Source: Amycolatopsis sp. CA-128772
GTDB lineage: Bacteria > Actinomycetota > Actinomycetes > Mycobacteriales > Pseudonocardiaceae
Reading direction: 5' to 3'
Assembly (NCBI RefSeq): GCF_002904295.1
Contig: NZ_PPHG01000057.1
Span: 16,309-80,308 of the forward strand
Length of the DNA: 64,000 nt
Positions 32,452-43,117 of the stretch are shown one piece after another. The position numbers and the translations under genes are program-made. The notes beneath the pieces are model-generated. The model did no database searches and was not told the origin of the DNA. It worked only from the letters and a program-made list of their open reading frames with translations. Within the stretch, counting starts at the first letter, position 1; the number at the start of each line of letters is the position of its first letter.

Positions 32452-33489
32452 GTGAGTCAGGAAACGCAGACCCGGCCCATGGTCGACTGGGCGATCGCCG
32501 CGCAGACCGGCGCGCTGCTCGTGCGCGGTGGCCCGCAGGTTCCGCGCGAACAGGCCGAAGAGGCCGTCACCGACCTGCGCGAGCTGACCGTCGAGGCCGA
32601 AGGGCACGTGCGGGGGCTGACGAACCTGGGGCTGGACCTGCCGCTGCTGCCCGGCGAGGTCGTCGACCGCCCGGGCTGGGTCCGGTCGGCCGCGGCCGGG
32701 CTGGACGCGCTGACCGGGCGCGCGCTGCCGCAGCAGGGCGGGCCGCTCGGGCCGATCCTGGCCGGCGGCGCCGGCGTGCAGACCGGGCTGGTGCTCGCCT
32801 TCCTCGCCAGCCGCGTGCTCGGCCAGTACGACCCCTTCGGCGGCCCGGACCGCGAAGGCCGGCTGCTGCTGGTGGCGCCGAACGTCGTCGCCGCCGAGCG
32901 CGCGATGGACGTGTCCGGGCACGACTTCCGGCTCTGGGTCTGCCTGCACGAATGCACCCACCGGCTCCAGTTCACCGCGGTCCGGTGGCTGCGCGACTAC
33001 TTCGCCGACGAGGTCGAGCGACTCGTCTCCGGCCTCGCCGGCGGCGGTACCGACAGCCTGGCCGACCTGTTCGGCCGGCTGCCCGAGGCGATCAAGCAGG
33101 GCCCGAAGCTGAACCTGGCCGAGCTGCTCCAGTCGCCGAAGGAACGCGCGGTGTTCGACCGGCTGCTGGCCCTCTCGACGCTGCTGGAGGGCCACGCCGA
33201 CTACGTGATGGACGCCGTCGGGCCGCAGGTCGTGCCGAGCGTCGACACGATCCGCGCGCGGTTCACCGCCCGGCGCAAGGGCGGCGGCGTCTTCGACCGG
33301 CTGCTGCGCGCGCTGCTCGGCGTCGACGCGAAGATCCGTCAGTACGAAGAAGGCGCGAAGTTCACGAAGCACGTCGTGGACGCCGTCGGCATGGACGGCT
33401 TCAACGCCGTCTGGCGGTCGCCGAACACCCTGCCGTCGCGCGCCGAGATCGCCGATCCGGCGGCGTGGGTCCGGCGCCTGCACGGATGA
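32452..33489 (+). CDS. Zinc-dependent metalloprotease (DUF2342 family)
   Basis: A 345-residue soluble protein of the family found beside tilS in actinobacteria, sometimes labelled F420-biosynthesis-associated. The metal motif HECTH (about 165-170) is followed by EGHADYVMDAVG, which supplies the third ligand. Substrate unknown. The GTG at 32452 is seven bases after a TAGCGT box, so it may have its own leaderless transcript. It overlaps tilS by ATGA. Confidence 0.85.
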   Translation: MSQETQTRPMVDWAIAAQTGALLVRGGPQVPREQAEEAVTDLRELTVEAEGHVRGLTNLGLDLPLLPGEVVDRPGWVRSAAAGLDALTGRALPQQGGPLGPILAGGAGVQTGLVLAFLASRVLGQYDPFGGPDREGRLLLVAPNVVAAERAMDVSGHDFRLWVCLHECTHRLQFTAVRWLRDYFADEVERLVSGLAGGGTDSLADLFGRLPEAIKQGPKLNLAELLQSPKERAVFDRLLALSTLLEGHADYVMDAVGPQVVPSVDTIRARFTARRKGGGVFDRLLRALLGVDAKIRQYEEGAKFTKHVVDAVGMDGFNAVWRSPNTLPSRAEIADPAAWVRRLHG

Positions 33490-34445
33490 CCGGGCCCGCG
33501 GTCGCGGCCGTCCGGCGGGCCGTGCGCGGCTTCCTGGAGACCGTCGATGCCCCGGCCGAACTCTGTGTCGCGGTCTCCGGTGGCGCCGACTCCCTCGCGC
33601 TGGCCGAGGCCACCGCGTACGTCGGGCACCACCGCGGGCACGTCGTCCGCGCGCTGGTCGTCGACCACGGCCTGCAGGAGGGCTCGGCGAAGATCGCGTT
33701 CGACGCGGCCGCCGCCGCGAAGTCCCTCGGCGTCGACGAGGCCGAGGTGCGCCGGGCCGACGTGACCGGCCCCGGCGGCCCGGAAGCCGCCGCGCGCAAG
33801 GCCCGCTACCGGACGCTCGCCGGGCACGCCCTCGTCCTGCTCGGCCACACCCTCGACGACCAGGCCGAAACGGTGCTGCTCGGGCTCGGCCGCGGCTCCG
33901 GCCCGCGCAGCCTGGCGGGAATGCGCCCGCACGACCCGCCGTGGGGCCGGCCGCTGCTCGCCGTCCCGCGCGCCACCACCCGGGCCGCGTGCGCCGAACT
34001 CGGCGTCGAGCCGTGGGACGACCCGCACAACGCCGAACCGCGCTTCACGCGCGTCCGGTTGCGCACCGAAGTCCTGCCGTTGCTGGAGGACGTCCTCAAC
34101 GGCGGGGTGGCCGCTGCGCTCGCCCGAACGGCGGCCCAGCTGCGCGAGGACAATGAGGCGCTGGACACAATGGCGGACACGATCTTCACCCGCGCGGGCG
34201 GCCCCGATGGGCTGGATGTGGGTGTCCTCGAGCCGGTGCCCGCGGCGGTCCGCCGCCGGGTTCTCCGCAGGTGGCTGCTGGCCTCGGGCGTGCGAGAACT
34301 CACCGACGCCCACCTGCGGGCGGTCGACGCGCTGGTCGCCCACTGGCGTGGACAGGGCGGCGTCTGGCTACCCGGCAACTTGGAGGCGAGCCGGTGCCGT
34401 GGCAGGCTCTGCCTCACCTCCCAACCCACCACCCGAGGAGAATGA
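33486..34445 (+). CDS. tilS: tRNA(Ile)-lysidine synthetase
   Basis: A 319-residue enzyme that attaches lysine to C34 of the CAU-anticodon tRNA-Ile so it reads AUA. The PP-loop SGGADSLALA is at about residue 30, with HTLDDQAETVLLGL and GMRPHDPPWGRPLL further on, all typical. The start ATG at 33486 overlaps the preceding stop; a longer in-frame extension is spurious. It is followed within 4 bp by hpt, a conserved pairing. Confidence 0.95.
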   Translation: MTGPAVAAVRRAVRGFLETVDAPAELCVAVSGGADSLALAEATAYVGHHRGHVVRALVVDHGLQEGSAKIAFDAAAAAKSLGVDEAEVRRADVTGPGGPEAAARKARYRTLAGHALVLLGHTLDDQAETVLLGLGRGSGPRSLAGMRPHDPPWGRPLLAVPRATTRAACAELGVEPWDDPHNAEPRFTRVRLRTEVLPLLEDVLNGGVAAALARTAAQLREDNEALDTMADTIFTRAGGPDGLDVGVLEPVPAAVRRRVLRRWLLASGVRELTDAHLRAVDALVAHWRGQGGVWLPGNLEASRCRGRLCLTSQPTTRGE

Positions 34446-34448
34446 CCC

Positions 34449-35000
34449 GTGTACGAGGGCGAAATCGCCTCCGTGCTCGTCACCGAGCAGCAGATCAAGG
34501 ACAAGATCGCGGAGCTGGCGGAGCAGATCGCCGCCGACTACCCGGCCAACGGGCAGGGCGAACTCCTGCTGGTGGGCGTCCTGAAGGGCGCGGTCATGTT
34601 CATGACCGACTTCGCCCGCGCGCTGCCGCTGCCGACGCAGCTGGAATTCATGGCCGTGTCCTCCTACGGGTCGGCGACCTCGTCGTCCGGCGTCGTGCGG
34701 ATCCTCAAGGACCTCGACCGCGACATCGCGGGCCGGGACGTCCTGATCGTCGAGGACATCGTCGACTCCGGCCTGACGCTGTCGTGGCTGCTGAAGAACC
34801 TCGCCAGCCGGAACCCGGCGTCGCTCGAGGTCGTCTCGCTGCTGCGCAAGCCGGAAGCGGTGAAGGTGGACGTGCCGGTGAAGTACATCGGCTTCGACAT
34901 CCCGAACGAGTTCGTCGTCGGTTACGGCCTCGACTACGCCGAGCGGTACCGGGACCTGCCCTACATCGGCACCCTGGACCCGAAGGTCTACACCTCGTAG
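34449..35000 (+). CDS. hpt: Hypoxanthine phosphoribosyltransferase
   Basis: A 183-residue purine-salvage enzyme converting hypoxanthine or guanine with PRPP to IMP or GMP. The PRPP-binding motif [14 protein letters not shown], the [10 protein letters not shown] loop and [18 protein letters not shown] are all present. GTG start with GAGGAG upstream. Part of the dacB-tilS-hpt-ftsH arrangement, here separated from ftsH by four ESX-related genes. Confidence 0.97.
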   Translation: MYEGEIASVLVTEQQIKDKIAELAEQIAADYPANGQGELLLVGVLKGAVMFMTDFARALPLPTQLEFMAVSSYGSATSSSGVVRILKDLDRDIAGRDVLIVEDIVDSGLTLSWLLKNLASRNPASLEVVSLLRKPEAVKVDVPVKYIGFDIPNEFVVGYGLDYAERYRDLPYIGTLDPKVYTS

Positions 35001-35158
35001 TCCGCCGGTGGAGTTCACCGACCGTTCACCGCAACCACCGGATTTTCGGAACCCGGGGGACGCTGTTTGCGTCATAGGCTCTGATCACGTGCGTTAACCT
35101 ATGCGAAGACCAATCGTGCCCGCGGTGAACCGGGTCGGGGGAACGGGAGAGAGTGCAG

Positions 35159-35524
35159 ATGGGGAACAGCAGCACTGCCGACGCGAACGCCTTCAAGGCC
35201 GCGGCCGCGGCGGGTCAGGTCGGGATCGATCCCGACGCCGCACAGGCCGTGCTGAACAAGATCCGCACCGGCAAGGACGCCGTCGAGGCCCTGCTCGCCG
35301 GCGCGGGGACGCTCGCCCAGCCGCCGAAGCTCGGCGACAACCCGGTCGGCAACGCGATGGCCGCGAAGTTCGTGCAGCGCGCGGACGGCGGGGGCGACTC
35401 CTACGCCGCCGCGCTGCAGAACCTGCTCGACCAGTACTCCGCCGCCGAGGAGGGCATCGTCACGGCGATGTCCCGGTACCACGAGATCGACCAGGCCGCC
35501 GCCGATCCGTTCCGCAACGCCTGA
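35159..35524 (+). CDS. Small ESX-like (type VII secretion associated) protein
   Basis: A 121-residue helical protein (ANAFKAAAAAGQVGIDPDAA, AVLNKIRTGKDAVEALLAGA, QNLLDQYSAAEEGIVTAMSR). Size and two long helices fit a WXG100/EspC-like secretion partner, though no clear WxG is present. It is followed 23 bp later by a PPE-like gene, the usual substrate pairing. ATG at 35159 is favoured over GTG 35153 by ribosome-site spacing. Confidence 0.7.
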   Translation: MGNSSTADANAFKAAAAAGQVGIDPDAAQAVLNKIRTGKDAVEALLAGAGTLAQPPKLGDNPVGNAMAAKFVQRADGGGDSYAAALQNLLDQYSAAEEGIVTAMSRYHEIDQAAADPFRNA

Positions 35525-35547
35525 GCCCAGAGGGGGAACTCGTAGTC

Positions 35548-36957
35548 ATGGCTCCGAACCACACCGACCAGCCGGCGACCACTCCCGGCTCTGCCGACCA
35601 GGGCTCGCTGGTCCCGCTCGGCGACAACGCGTCGTCGCAGAACATCGTCGCCAACGCCCGCGGCAGCGCCGGCGGCTTCGACATGGGCAGCGACCGCGCG
35701 ATCGCCAACCCGCCGAACTGGAACGCGCAGGAAAGCCAGCAGCTCTACGCCGGCGCGGTCAACAACAACGACCCCGGCACCGCCGAGGCGACCGGGCACG
35801 TCTGGACGCACCACGGCAGCGAGCTGAAGCAGGCGTCCGACCACCTGTACAACGCGATCGCCGAGCTGGGCAACGCCTGGGTCGGCCGCGGTGCCGCGGG
35901 CGCGCAGGGCGCGCTGGTGGCCATCGCGAACTCCGGTTCGCAGGCCTCCGACGCCGCGCACACGATGTCCGACCGGCTCGCCCGGCAGGCCGCGGCGGCC
36001 GCCGAGGTCAAGAAGATGCCCGCGCCGAAGGACTACGACCCCAAGCAGGCCATGACGGCCGCGCTGGCCGGCGGTCCGGCGGCGCTGATCGCCGACCAGA
36101 AGGCGCAGGCGGACGCGGCCAACGACGTCAAGGCGCAGCAGGTCGCCTTCTTCAACGCCTACACGCAGGCGATGAAGGAGGTCGACAACTCGACCCCGAG
36201 CTTCGGCCCGGAGTCGCTCGGCATGAAGCCGACGGCGTCGCACAACTCCTTCTCGTTCAACTCGGTCAACACCGTCGGCAGCACCGGCCCGGTCGAGGGC
36301 CTCTCCGGTGCCGGTGGCGCGGTCTTCGCCGCGAACGGCACCGGCTTCGGCGGCCACGGCGGCGCGTTCGGCGCGCAGCACGCCGGGGTCGGCCCGAACG
36401 GCGGCCACGGCGGCGTCCCGGGCGCGGCGGCGGCGTCGGGCTTCGGCCACGACGCGGCGGCGCTGGGCAGCGACGCGGCCGGCGGCTCGGTCACCGGGGC
36501 CGGCTCGGTCACCGGCGCGGGCACCGCCGGGTCGGGCAGCGCCCACCCCGGCGGCAGCAACCCGCTCGGCAAGATCGGCATGGGCCTCGGCGTCGGCGGC
36601 CTGGCCGGCGGCCTCGGCGCGCTGGCGTCGCGGGCGCTGGGTTCCGGCAGCAAGTCCGGCGCGAAGGCCGAGAACGACACCTCCCTGGCCTCGGCCGAGG
36701 GCCAGAGCGCCGCTTCGGCCCAGGCGCCGCAGCAGGGCGTCGTCTCGTCCGCGGGCACCATCGGCGGGCAGACCCCGCCGCCGATGAGCCCGGGCATGGG
36801 CGGCATGGCTCCGCACGGTGCCCAGGGCGAGCAGGACGAGGAGCACACGCACGCGTCCTTCCTCATCGAGGCGGACCCGGACGAGGCCTTCGGCGCGAAC
36901 CAGGCGACCCCGCCGCCGGTCATCGGCGCGTGGTCCGGGGACGACGAAGACCGCTGA
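35548..36957 (+). CDS. PPE-family-like ESX substrate
   Basis: A 469-residue protein. Residues 40-220 form a helical PPE-like domain (WNAQESQQLYAGAVNNNDPG, SELKQASDHLYNAIAELGNA with WVGRGAAGAQGAL), followed by a low-complexity Gly/Ala/Ser region and an acidic C-terminus (EEHTHASFLIEADPDEAFGA). Such proteins are exported as dimers with a small partner through ESX systems and require an EspG chaperone; two EspG-like genes follow directly. The secretion machinery itself (EccB, EccC, EccD) is not in the window. Confidence 0.75.
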   Translation: MAPNHTDQPATTPGSADQGSLVPLGDNASSQNIVANARGSAGGFDMGSDRAIANPPNWNAQESQQLYAGAVNNNDPGTAEATGHVWTHHGSELKQASDHLYNAIAELGNAWVGRGAAGAQGALVAIANSGSQASDAAHTMSDRLARQAAAAAEVKKMPAPKDYDPKQAMTAALAGGPAALIADQKAQADAANDVKAQQVAFFNAYTQAMKEVDNSTPSFGPESLGMKPTASHNSFSFNSVNTVGSTGPVEGLSGAGGAVFAANGTGFGGHGGAFGAQHAGVGPNGGHGGVPGAAAASGFGHDAAALGSDAAGGSVTGAGSVTGAGTAGSGSAHPGGSNPLGKIGMGLGVGGLAGGLGALASRALGSGSKSGAKAENDTSLASAEGQSAASAQAPQQGVVSSAGTIGGQTPPPMSPGMGGMAPHGAQGEQDEEHTHASFLIEADPDEAFGANQATPPPVIGAWSGDDEDR

Positions 36958-36964
36958 TCCGTCC

Positions 36965-36995
36965 GGGCCGGGCACACCGCCGGTGTGCCCGGCCC
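36965..36995 (+). terminator. Hairpin between PPE-like and EspG-like genes
   Basis: Perfect 14-bp arms (GGGCCGGGCACACC and complement) with a 3-base loop, 8 bp after the stop codon, followed by TTCTCGTT. It may attenuate transcription into the EspG genes. Confidence 0.7.
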
Positions 36996-37016
36996 GTTCT
37001 CGTTGGGAGTGGCTCG

Positions 37017-37802
37017 ATGCCGAACGCTGAGCTGCTCACCCCGGTCGAGGTGGACTTCCTGTGGGAGTCCGCCGGGCTGGGCGAGCTGCCGTACCCGTTC
37101 CGGATCCGTTCGCACGGTGCGACCGTCGACGAGCGGGCGCTGCTGCGCCGCCGCACGTTGGAGGGGCTCACCGCGCGCGGGCTCGCCGACGGCCGCGGCC
37201 GGCCCGAGCCGCACCTCGAGGACTACTTCGGTGTCCTGGCGACCGCGGAACTGAGCCTGGACGCCGTCCAGCTGATCGCCCCGGACGCCGAGCCGCTGCT
37301 GTCGTTCGCCGGCGTGCTGGGCGGCCAGGGGCTGCTCGCCGTCCAGGACACCCGCGGCCTGCACCTGCAGCCGTGCCCGCCCGACGGGCTCGCGAGCGCG
37401 ATCGTCTCGCTGCTGCCGGGTGCCCCGCGCGGGAGCGAGAAGTCGCTCACCGTGCCGCTGGAGCAGCTGGTCGGCGCGCACGGCGTCGACTTCATGCAGC
37501 GCCGGGGCAACGGCGACGAGCGCGCTTCGGCCGACGAGGACCGCAAGGCGCTGGCCCGGCTGCACGCCCAGCCCCGGCTGCGCGGCGGCCAGATCGGCGC
37601 CAACGCCCGCACCCGGATGGGCGGGCGCAGCCGCTCGCCGGTGCTGAGCTGGTTCGACACCGAGACCGGCCGCTACTTCACCCAGGCCACCCGCGGCCGT
37701 GACGGCCGGGACTGGATCACCATCGCCCCCGCCGACGCCGCGACGCTGCGGCACCGCCTCGGCGAGATGCTCGCGGGCGCCGCGACGACCAGCACGGTCT
37801 GA
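37017..37802 (+). CDS. EspG-family ESX chaperone (copy 1)
   Basis: A 261-residue protein of the EspG family, which binds PPE proteins in the cytosol and delivers them to the ESX machine. Family features: VEVDFLWESAGLGELPYPFR at the start, LDAVQLI and LSWFDTETGRYFTQATRGRD near the end. It is clearly related to the next gene. Start at the ATG at 37017. Confidence 0.85.
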   Translation: MPNAELLTPVEVDFLWESAGLGELPYPFRIRSHGATVDERALLRRRTLEGLTARGLADGRGRPEPHLEDYFGVLATAELSLDAVQLIAPDAEPLLSFAGVLGGQGLLAVQDTRGLHLQPCPPDGLASAIVSLLPGAPRGSEKSLTVPLEQLVGAHGVDFMQRRGNGDERASADEDRKALARLHAQPRLRGGQIGANARTRMGGRSRSPVLSWFDTETGRYFTQATRGRDGRDWITIAPADAATLRHRLGEMLAGAATTSTV

Positions 37803-37905
37803 ACTCCGGGAAGATCGGTCTTCGGACGTGCCCAGCCGCCCCGTGACGGTCCGGTTTTGTCGGTGGTGCGGGCTACGCTGAGCAAGAGTCCGAGCCGGGA
37901 GAGTG

Positions 37906-38739
37906 ATGATGCAAGAGTTCTTCTCGCCGCTGGCGTTCGATTTCCTCTGGGAGTCGGCGCAGGTCGGCGAGCTGCCCTACCCGCTGATCGTCCGGTCGCA
38001 CGGCGCGACCGAGGACGAGCGCGTCTCGCTGCGCCACCGCGCCGACGTGGAGCTCAAGGCGCGGGACATCCGCGACCCGCGCGGCCGGCTCGCGCCGCCG
38101 ATCGAGGACGCGCTGCACCTGCTGGCCTTCGCCCCGCTGACCATCGATGCGCTGCACATCCCGCAGTTCGAGGCGCCGACCGTCGGCGTCCTCGCGGCGG
38201 GTGACGACACCAAGGCCGTGCTCGCGGTCCAGGACGCCGACGGCATCTGGCTGCGGGACGTCCCGCCGGACGGTCTCGTCTCGGCCGTCGTCGGGATCCT
38301 GCCGGCCGGGCCGCGCGGCAGCGAGGCGTCGGTCACACTTCCGCTGGACGAGGCCCTGCACACCGCGCCGATCCGGGTGCCGGTGCCGGTGCCGCTGCCG
38401 TCCGGGCCGGCGGAGGACGACGGCAAGCGGCGCGGGCGGCCCCGGCGGGTGCCGCTGAGCGAACGCCTGGCCGTCGATCCGCGCGAGGCGTACGGCCGGA
38501 TCGCCGGGCAGCCCCGGCAGCGGGGCGGTCAGCTGGCAGCGAACAGCCGTTCGCAGGTCGGGGCCCGGCAGCGGTCACGGGTGCTGGGCTGGTTCGACAC
38601 CGCGACCGGGCGCTACCTGAGCCTCTCCCGCGCAGGTACGGACGGGCGCGAGTGGGTCACCGTGGCGCCGGCGGACCCGGCGACACTGAGGACCAGGCTG
38701 GGCGAGATGGTGAGCAGTGTGTCCGATGGCACGCGATAG
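37906..38739 (+). CDS. EspG-family ESX chaperone (copy 2)
   Basis: A 277-residue paralogue of the preceding gene with the same landmarks (FDFLWESAQVGELPYPLIVR, RVLGWFDTATGRYLSLSRAG) and a Pro/Arg-rich insert in the middle. A tandem duplication suggests two different PPE clients or divided roles. GTG 37903, ATG 37906 and ATG 37909 are all possible starts behind a GGGAGAG site; a TACGCT box at 37874 suggests its own promoter. Confidence 0.85.
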   Translation: MMQEFFSPLAFDFLWESAQVGELPYPLIVRSHGATEDERVSLRHRADVELKARDIRDPRGRLAPPIEDALHLLAFAPLTIDALHIPQFEAPTVGVLAAGDDTKAVLAVQDADGIWLRDVPPDGLVSAVVGILPAGPRGSEASVTLPLDEALHTAPIRVPVPVPLPSGPAEDDGKRRGRPRRVPLSERLAVDPREAYGRIAGQPRQRGGQLAANSRSQVGARQRSRVLGWFDTATGRYLSLSRAGTDGREWVTVAPADPATLRTRLGEMVSSVSDGTR

Positions 38740-38940
38740 CGTGAACGTTGCGGGCGCCCGCCGGGAACCTGGGCGCGGTATCGCCCGTTGACCTGCGAGA
38801 GGCTCACAGGGGATGAACGCGGCAGCGGGCGGTACCCTGATGGGCAGGTGTCCAGGCACCACGGGTTGTCAAGATCGTGATGGCGGGTATCACAGGAGCC
38901 GCCCAACCAGGGAGGGTCGAGGCCACCAGGGCCGAGTCGT

Positions 38941-41340
38941 ATGAACCGGAAGAGCGTGCTCAGGAACCCACTGCTGTGGATCGTCGCGGGGTTGCTGGCG
39001 TTGTTCGCGTACAACACGATCTTCGACAGTGATCGTGGGTACACCCAGGCACCCATCTCGGTGGCGAACTCCCAGATCACCTCGAACAACGTCAAGGAAG
39101 CCAGCCTCGAGGACAAGGAACAGCAGGTCAAGCTGCTCCTCTCGCGGCCGATCGACGTCGACGGGCAGCAAGTCACCCAGATCATTTCGCAGTACCCGGC
39201 CAACGCGTCGCTTGAGATCTACGACAAGCTGCTGGCCGCGAAGAACGGCGACGCCGGCCCCAAGTTCACCACCAAGGTGACCCAGCAGGGCGTGCTGACC
39301 CAGATCCTCATCTTCGCCATCCCGCTCGCCCTCGTGCTGGGCCTGCTGATGTGGATGATGAACAACGCCCAGGGCGGCGGCAACCGCGTCCTCAACTTCG
39401 GCAAGTCCAAGGCCAAGCAGCTGAACAAGGACATGCCCAAGACGACCTTCGGGGACGTCGCGGGCGCCGACGAGGCCGTCGAAGAGCTGTACGAGATCAA
39501 GGACTTCCTGCAGAACCCGGCGCGGTACCAGGCGCTCGGCGCGAAGATCCCGAAGGGCGTGCTGCTCTACGGGCCGCCGGGTACCGGCAAGACGCTGCTC
39601 GCGCGGGCCGTCGCCGGCGAGGCGGGCGTGCCGTTCTACACGATCTCCGGCTCGGACTTCGTCGAGATGTTCGTCGGTGTCGGTGCATCCCGCGTCCGTG
39701 ACCTGTTCGAACAGGCCAAACAGAACGCGCCGTGCATCATCTTCGTCGACGAGATCGACGCGGTCGGCCGCCAGCGCGGCGCCGGCCTCGGCGGCGGGCA
39801 CGACGAGCGCGAGCAGACGCTGAACCAGCTGCTCGTCGAGATGGACGGTTTCGACGCGCGCGGCGGCATCATCCTGATCGCGGCCACCAACCGGCCCGAC
39901 ATCCTCGACCCGGCGCTGCTGCGCCCCGGCCGGTTCGACCGGCAGATCCCGGTGTCCGCGCCCGACCTGCGCGGCCGCAAGGCGATCCTCGAGGTGCACG
40001 CCAAGGGCAAGCCGATCGCCCAGGGCACGGACCTGACCAGCCTGGCCAAGCGGACGGTCGGCATGTCCGGCGCCGACCTGGCGAACGTGCTGAACGAGGC
40101 CGCGCTCCTCACCGCCCGCCAGAACGGGCACGTGATCACCGACGTGGCGCTGGAGGAGTCGGTCGACCGCGTCGTCGGCGGCCCGGCCCGCAAGAGCCGG
40201 ATCATCTCCGAGAAGGAGAAGAAGATCACGGCCTACCACGAGGGCGGGCACGCGCTCGCCGCGTGGGCGATGCCGGACATCGAACCGGTCTACAAGCTGA
40301 CGATCCTGCCGCGCGGCCGCACGGGCGGGCACGCGCTGCTCGTCCCCGAGGACGACAAGGACCTGATGACCCGCTCCGAGATGATCGGGCGGCTGGTCTT
40401 CGCGATGGGCGGCCGCACGGCCGAGGAGCTCGTCTTCCACGAGCCCACCACCGGCGCGTCGTCGGACATCGAGCAGGCGACGAAGATCGCCCGCGCGATG
40501 GTCACCGAGTACGGCATGAGCGCCCGGCTCGGCGCGGTCAAGTACGGCCAGGAGCAGGGCGACCCGTTCCTCGGCCGCTCGGCCGGCCGGCAGGCGGACT
40601 ACTCGCTGGAAGTGGCGCACGAGATCGACGAGGAGGTGCGCAAGCTCATCGAGACGGCGCACACCGAGGCGTGGCACGTGCTCAACACCTACCGCGACGT
40701 GCTCGACGAGCTGGTCATCGAGCTCCTGGAGAAGGAGACGCTGACCCGCAAGGACCTGGAGCGGATCTTCGCGACGGTCGAGAAGCGCCCGCACATCACC
40801 GTGTTCAACGAGTTCGGTGAGCGGACGCCGTCGGACAAGCCGCCGATCAAGACCCCGGGCGAGCTGGCGATGGAGCGCGGCGAGCCGTGGCCGCCGCCGG
40901 AGAAGGAGAAGCCGGTCCTGAAGCCGGAGCCGACCCCGGTCGGCACCGCCCAGGGCGCGGGCGACCTGCCCGGTGGCCCGCCGTACCCGTCCCCGGTCGA
41001 CCCGAACGCGAACCCGTACGCCCCGCCGGGCGCCTACCCGAACGGCGGCCGTCCCTACGGCGGCCCGAACGGCGGCCCCAACGGAACGGCGCACTGGCCG
41101 CAGACGTACGGCGGCGCCCAGCAACCGGGCAGCTACCCGCCCGGCCAGAGCGGTCCGCCGAACTACGGTGCCCCTCCGGGCTGGACGCCGGCGACGTCGC
41201 CGGGCGGTCAGCCGGGCCAGTCGTGGCGCCCCGGTGGTGAAGAACGCCCTCGTGAGCACGGCTGGTTCGCCGACCAGGCCGGCAACCAGCAGAGCGAGGG
41301 GGAGCGTCGTGACGTGGATGGACCCGAAAAGTCCCAGTGA
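38941..41340 (+). CDS. ftsH: ATP-dependent zinc metalloprotease FtsH
   Basis: A 799-residue membrane AAA+ protease that degrades misfolded membrane and some soluble proteins. Two membrane helices (about 10-25 and 120-140) flank an external domain; Walker A GPPGTGKT is at 211-218, Walker B IIFVDE at 266-271, the second region of homology at 315-335, and the zinc site HEGGH at 433-437 (HEAGH in many species). The last 180 residues are a Pro/Gly/Tyr-rich tail typical of actinobacterial FtsH. The ATG at 38941 has no strong ribosome site. Confidence 0.97.
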   Translation: MNRKSVLRNPLLWIVAGLLALFAYNTIFDSDRGYTQAPISVANSQITSNNVKEASLEDKEQQVKLLLSRPIDVDGQQVTQIISQYPANASLEIYDKLLAAKNGDAGPKFTTKVTQQGVLTQILIFAIPLALVLGLLMWMMNNAQGGGNRVLNFGKSKAKQLNKDMPKTTFGDVAGADEAVEELYEIKDFLQNPARYQALGAKIPKGVLLYGPPGTGKTLLARAVAGEAGVPFYTISGSDFVEMFVGVGASRVRDLFEQAKQNAPCIIFVDEIDAVGRQRGAGLGGGHDEREQTLNQLLVEMDGFDARGGIILIAATNRPDILDPALLRPGRFDRQIPVSAPDLRGRKAILEVHAKGKPIAQGTDLTSLAKRTVGMSGADLANVLNEAALLTARQNGHVITDVALEESVDRVVGGPARKSRIISEKEKKITAYHEGGHALAAWAMPDIEPVYKLTILPRGRTGGHALLVPEDDKDLMTRSEMIGRLVFAMGGRTAEELVFHEPTTGASSDIEQATKIARAMVTEYGMSARLGAVKYGQEQGDPFLGRSAGRQADYSLEVAHEIDEEVRKLIETAHTEAWHVLNTYRDVLDELVIELLEKETLTRKDLERIFATVEKRPHITVFNEFGERTPSDKPPIKTPGELAMERGEPWPPPEKEKPVLKPEPTPVGTAQGAGDLPGGPPYPSPVDPNANPYAPPGAYPNGGRPYGGPNGGPNGTAHWPQTYGGAQQPGSYPPGQSGPPNYGAPPGWTPATSPGGQPGQSWRPGGEERPREHGWFADQAGNQQSEGERRDVDGPEKSQ

Positions 41341-41923
41341 CGCCGACCGCCCGGTCTTCGACCACGACCGGGCGGAAAAGGCGATCCGCGAGCTCCTGCT
41401 GGCGTGCGGCGAAGACCCGGAGCGGGACGGTCTCAAGGAGACCCCCGCCCGGGTGGCCCGCGCGTACCGCGAGATGTTCGCGGGCCTGTACACCGAGCCG
41501 GATGCGGTCCTGGACCGGACGTTCGACGAGTCCCACGAGGAACTCGTGCTGGTCACGGACATCCCGATGTACAGCAGCTGCGAGCACCACCTGGTGCCGT
41601 TCCACGGCGTCGCGCACGTCGGGTACATCCCGAACGCCGCCGGGAAGGTCACCGGGCTTTCGAAGCTCGCCCGGGTCGTCGACCTCTACGCCAAGCGTCC
41701 GCAGGTCCAGGAGCGGCTGACTTCGCAGGTCGCCGACGCGATCGTCCGGAAGCTCGAGCCGCGCGGGGTCATCGTCGTGATCGAGGCCGAGCACCTCTGC
41801 ATGGCCATGCGCGGCATCCGCAAGCCCGGCGCGCGCACGACCACCTCCGCCGTGCGGGGGCAGTTCAAGAACTCCGCCACTTCGCGGGCGGAGGCGCTCG
41901 ACCTCATCAAGGCGCGCCGGTGA
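41309..41923 (+). CDS. folE: GTP cyclohydrolase I
   Basis: A 204-residue enzyme opening tetrahydrofolate synthesis by converting GTP to dihydroneopterin triphosphate. The zinc ligands ([12 protein letters not shown] and HLCMAMRG) and the substrate site ([20 protein letters not shown]) are complete. The GTG at 41309 with AGGGGGAG upstream overlaps the ftsH end by 32 bp, implying coupled translation. First gene of the fol operon. Confidence 0.96.
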   Translation: MTWMDPKSPSDADRPVFDHDRAEKAIRELLLACGEDPERDGLKETPARVARAYREMFAGLYTEPDAVLDRTFDESHEELVLVTDIPMYSSCEHHLVPFHGVAHVGYIPNAAGKVTGLSKLARVVDLYAKRPQVQERLTSQVADAIVRKLEPRGVIVVIEAEHLCMAMRGIRKPGARTTTSAVRGQFKNSATSRAEALDLIKARR

Positions 41924-42765
41924 GCGTGGGGCTTCCCGCTCCCGGCCGGTGCGTCGTGATGGGCGTGCTGAACGTGACGCCGGATTCCTTTTCGGACGGT
42001 GGCCGGTACCTCGGGCTCGACCAGGCACTGGCGCACGCCCGCGAAATGTGGGCGCGCGGCGCCGACCTGATCGACGTCGGCGGCGAGTCGACGCGGCCGG
42101 GGGCGTCGCGGGTGGACGCCGAAACGGAACTGCAGCGCGTGCTGCCGGTGATCAAGGCGCTCGCCGCCGAAGGCGTGGCGCTGTCGGTCGACACCACCCG
42201 TGCCGCCGTCGCCGCCGCGGCGCTCGAAGCCGGGGCGAAGGTGATCAACGACGTCTCGGGCGGGCTGGCCGACCGGGACATGGCGCGCGTCGCGGCCGAG
42301 ACCGGCGTGCCGTGGGTGCTGATGCACTGGCGCGGGCACAGCGAGGACATGCAGTCGCTCGCGAAGTACGAAGACGTGGTGGCGGACGTCCGCGCCGAGC
42401 TGCTGTCCAGAGTGGACGAGGCGCTGGCGGCGGGGGTCGCCGAGAGCGCGATCGTGCTGGACCCCGGGCTGGGCTTCGCGAAGAACGCCGAGCACGACTG
42501 GGCGTTGCTGCGCGGGCTCGATTCGCTGCTGTCACTGGGTTTCCCGGTGCTCGTCGGGGCCTCCCGCAAACGGTTTCTCGGCCGTCTCCTGTCCGAAAAG
42601 GACGGCACCCCCCGCCCGCCGGACGGTCGCGAGGACGCCACGGCCGCGATCTCCGCGCTAGCCGCGGCGGCCGGCGCCTGGGGCGTCCGCGTGCACGAGG
42701 TCGGGGCTTCGCTCGACGCGGTCGCGGTGGCCGCCGCTTGGTGGAAGGGTTCGCCGGATGTCTGA
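41920..42765 (+). CDS. folP: Dihydropteroate synthase
   Basis: A 281-residue enzyme joining p-aminobenzoate to dihydropterin pyrophosphate; the sulfonamide target. Signatures [36 protein letters not shown] and [11 protein letters not shown] are intact. GTG start in GTGA overlap with folE; it overlaps folB by 8 bp. Confidence 0.96.
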   Translation: MSVGLPAPGRCVVMGVLNVTPDSFSDGGRYLGLDQALAHAREMWARGADLIDVGGESTRPGASRVDAETELQRVLPVIKALAAEGVALSVDTTRAAVAAAALEAGAKVINDVSGGLADRDMARVAAETGVPWVLMHWRGHSEDMQSLAKYEDVVADVRAELLSRVDEALAAGVAESAIVLDPGLGFAKNAEHDWALLRGLDSLLSLGFPVLVGASRKRFLGRLLSEKDGTPRPPDGREDATAAISALAAAAGAWGVRVHEVGASLDAVAVAAAWWKGSPDV

Positions 42766-43117
42766 CCGGATCACGCTGACCGGACTGCGCGTGTTCGGGC
42801 GCCACGGCGTCTTCGAGCACGAGAAGCGCGACGGCCAGGAGTTCGTCATCGACATCACGGTCTGGCTCGACCTCGGGCCCGCGGCGGCGTCGGACGACCT
42901 GACGAAGACGCTGCACTACGGCGAGCTGGCCGAGCTGGCGGCGGGGATCGTCGCGGGCGAGCCGTACGACCTGATCGAGAGCGTCGCGGGCAAGATCGCC
43001 GACGAGGTCATGCGCGACGAGCGCCTGGCCGGCGTCGAGGTGACGGTGCACAAGCCATCGGCCCCGATCCCCCTGACGTTCGACGACGTGGCGGTCACGA
43101 TCCGGCGCACCCGGTGA
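42758..43117 (+). CDS. folB: Dihydroneopterin aldolase
   Basis: A 119-residue enzyme cleaving dihydroneopterin to the hydroxymethyl-pterin used by FolK. The family motif [19 protein letters not shown] and the C-terminal [13 protein letters not shown] are present. It overlaps folP by 8 bp and folK by 4 bp. Confidence 0.95.
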   Translation: MSDRITLTGLRVFGRHGVFEHEKRDGQEFVIDITVWLDLGPAAASDDLTKTLHYGELAELAAGIVAGEPYDLIESVAGKIADEVMRDERLAGVEVTVHKPSAPIPLTFDDVAVTIRRTR

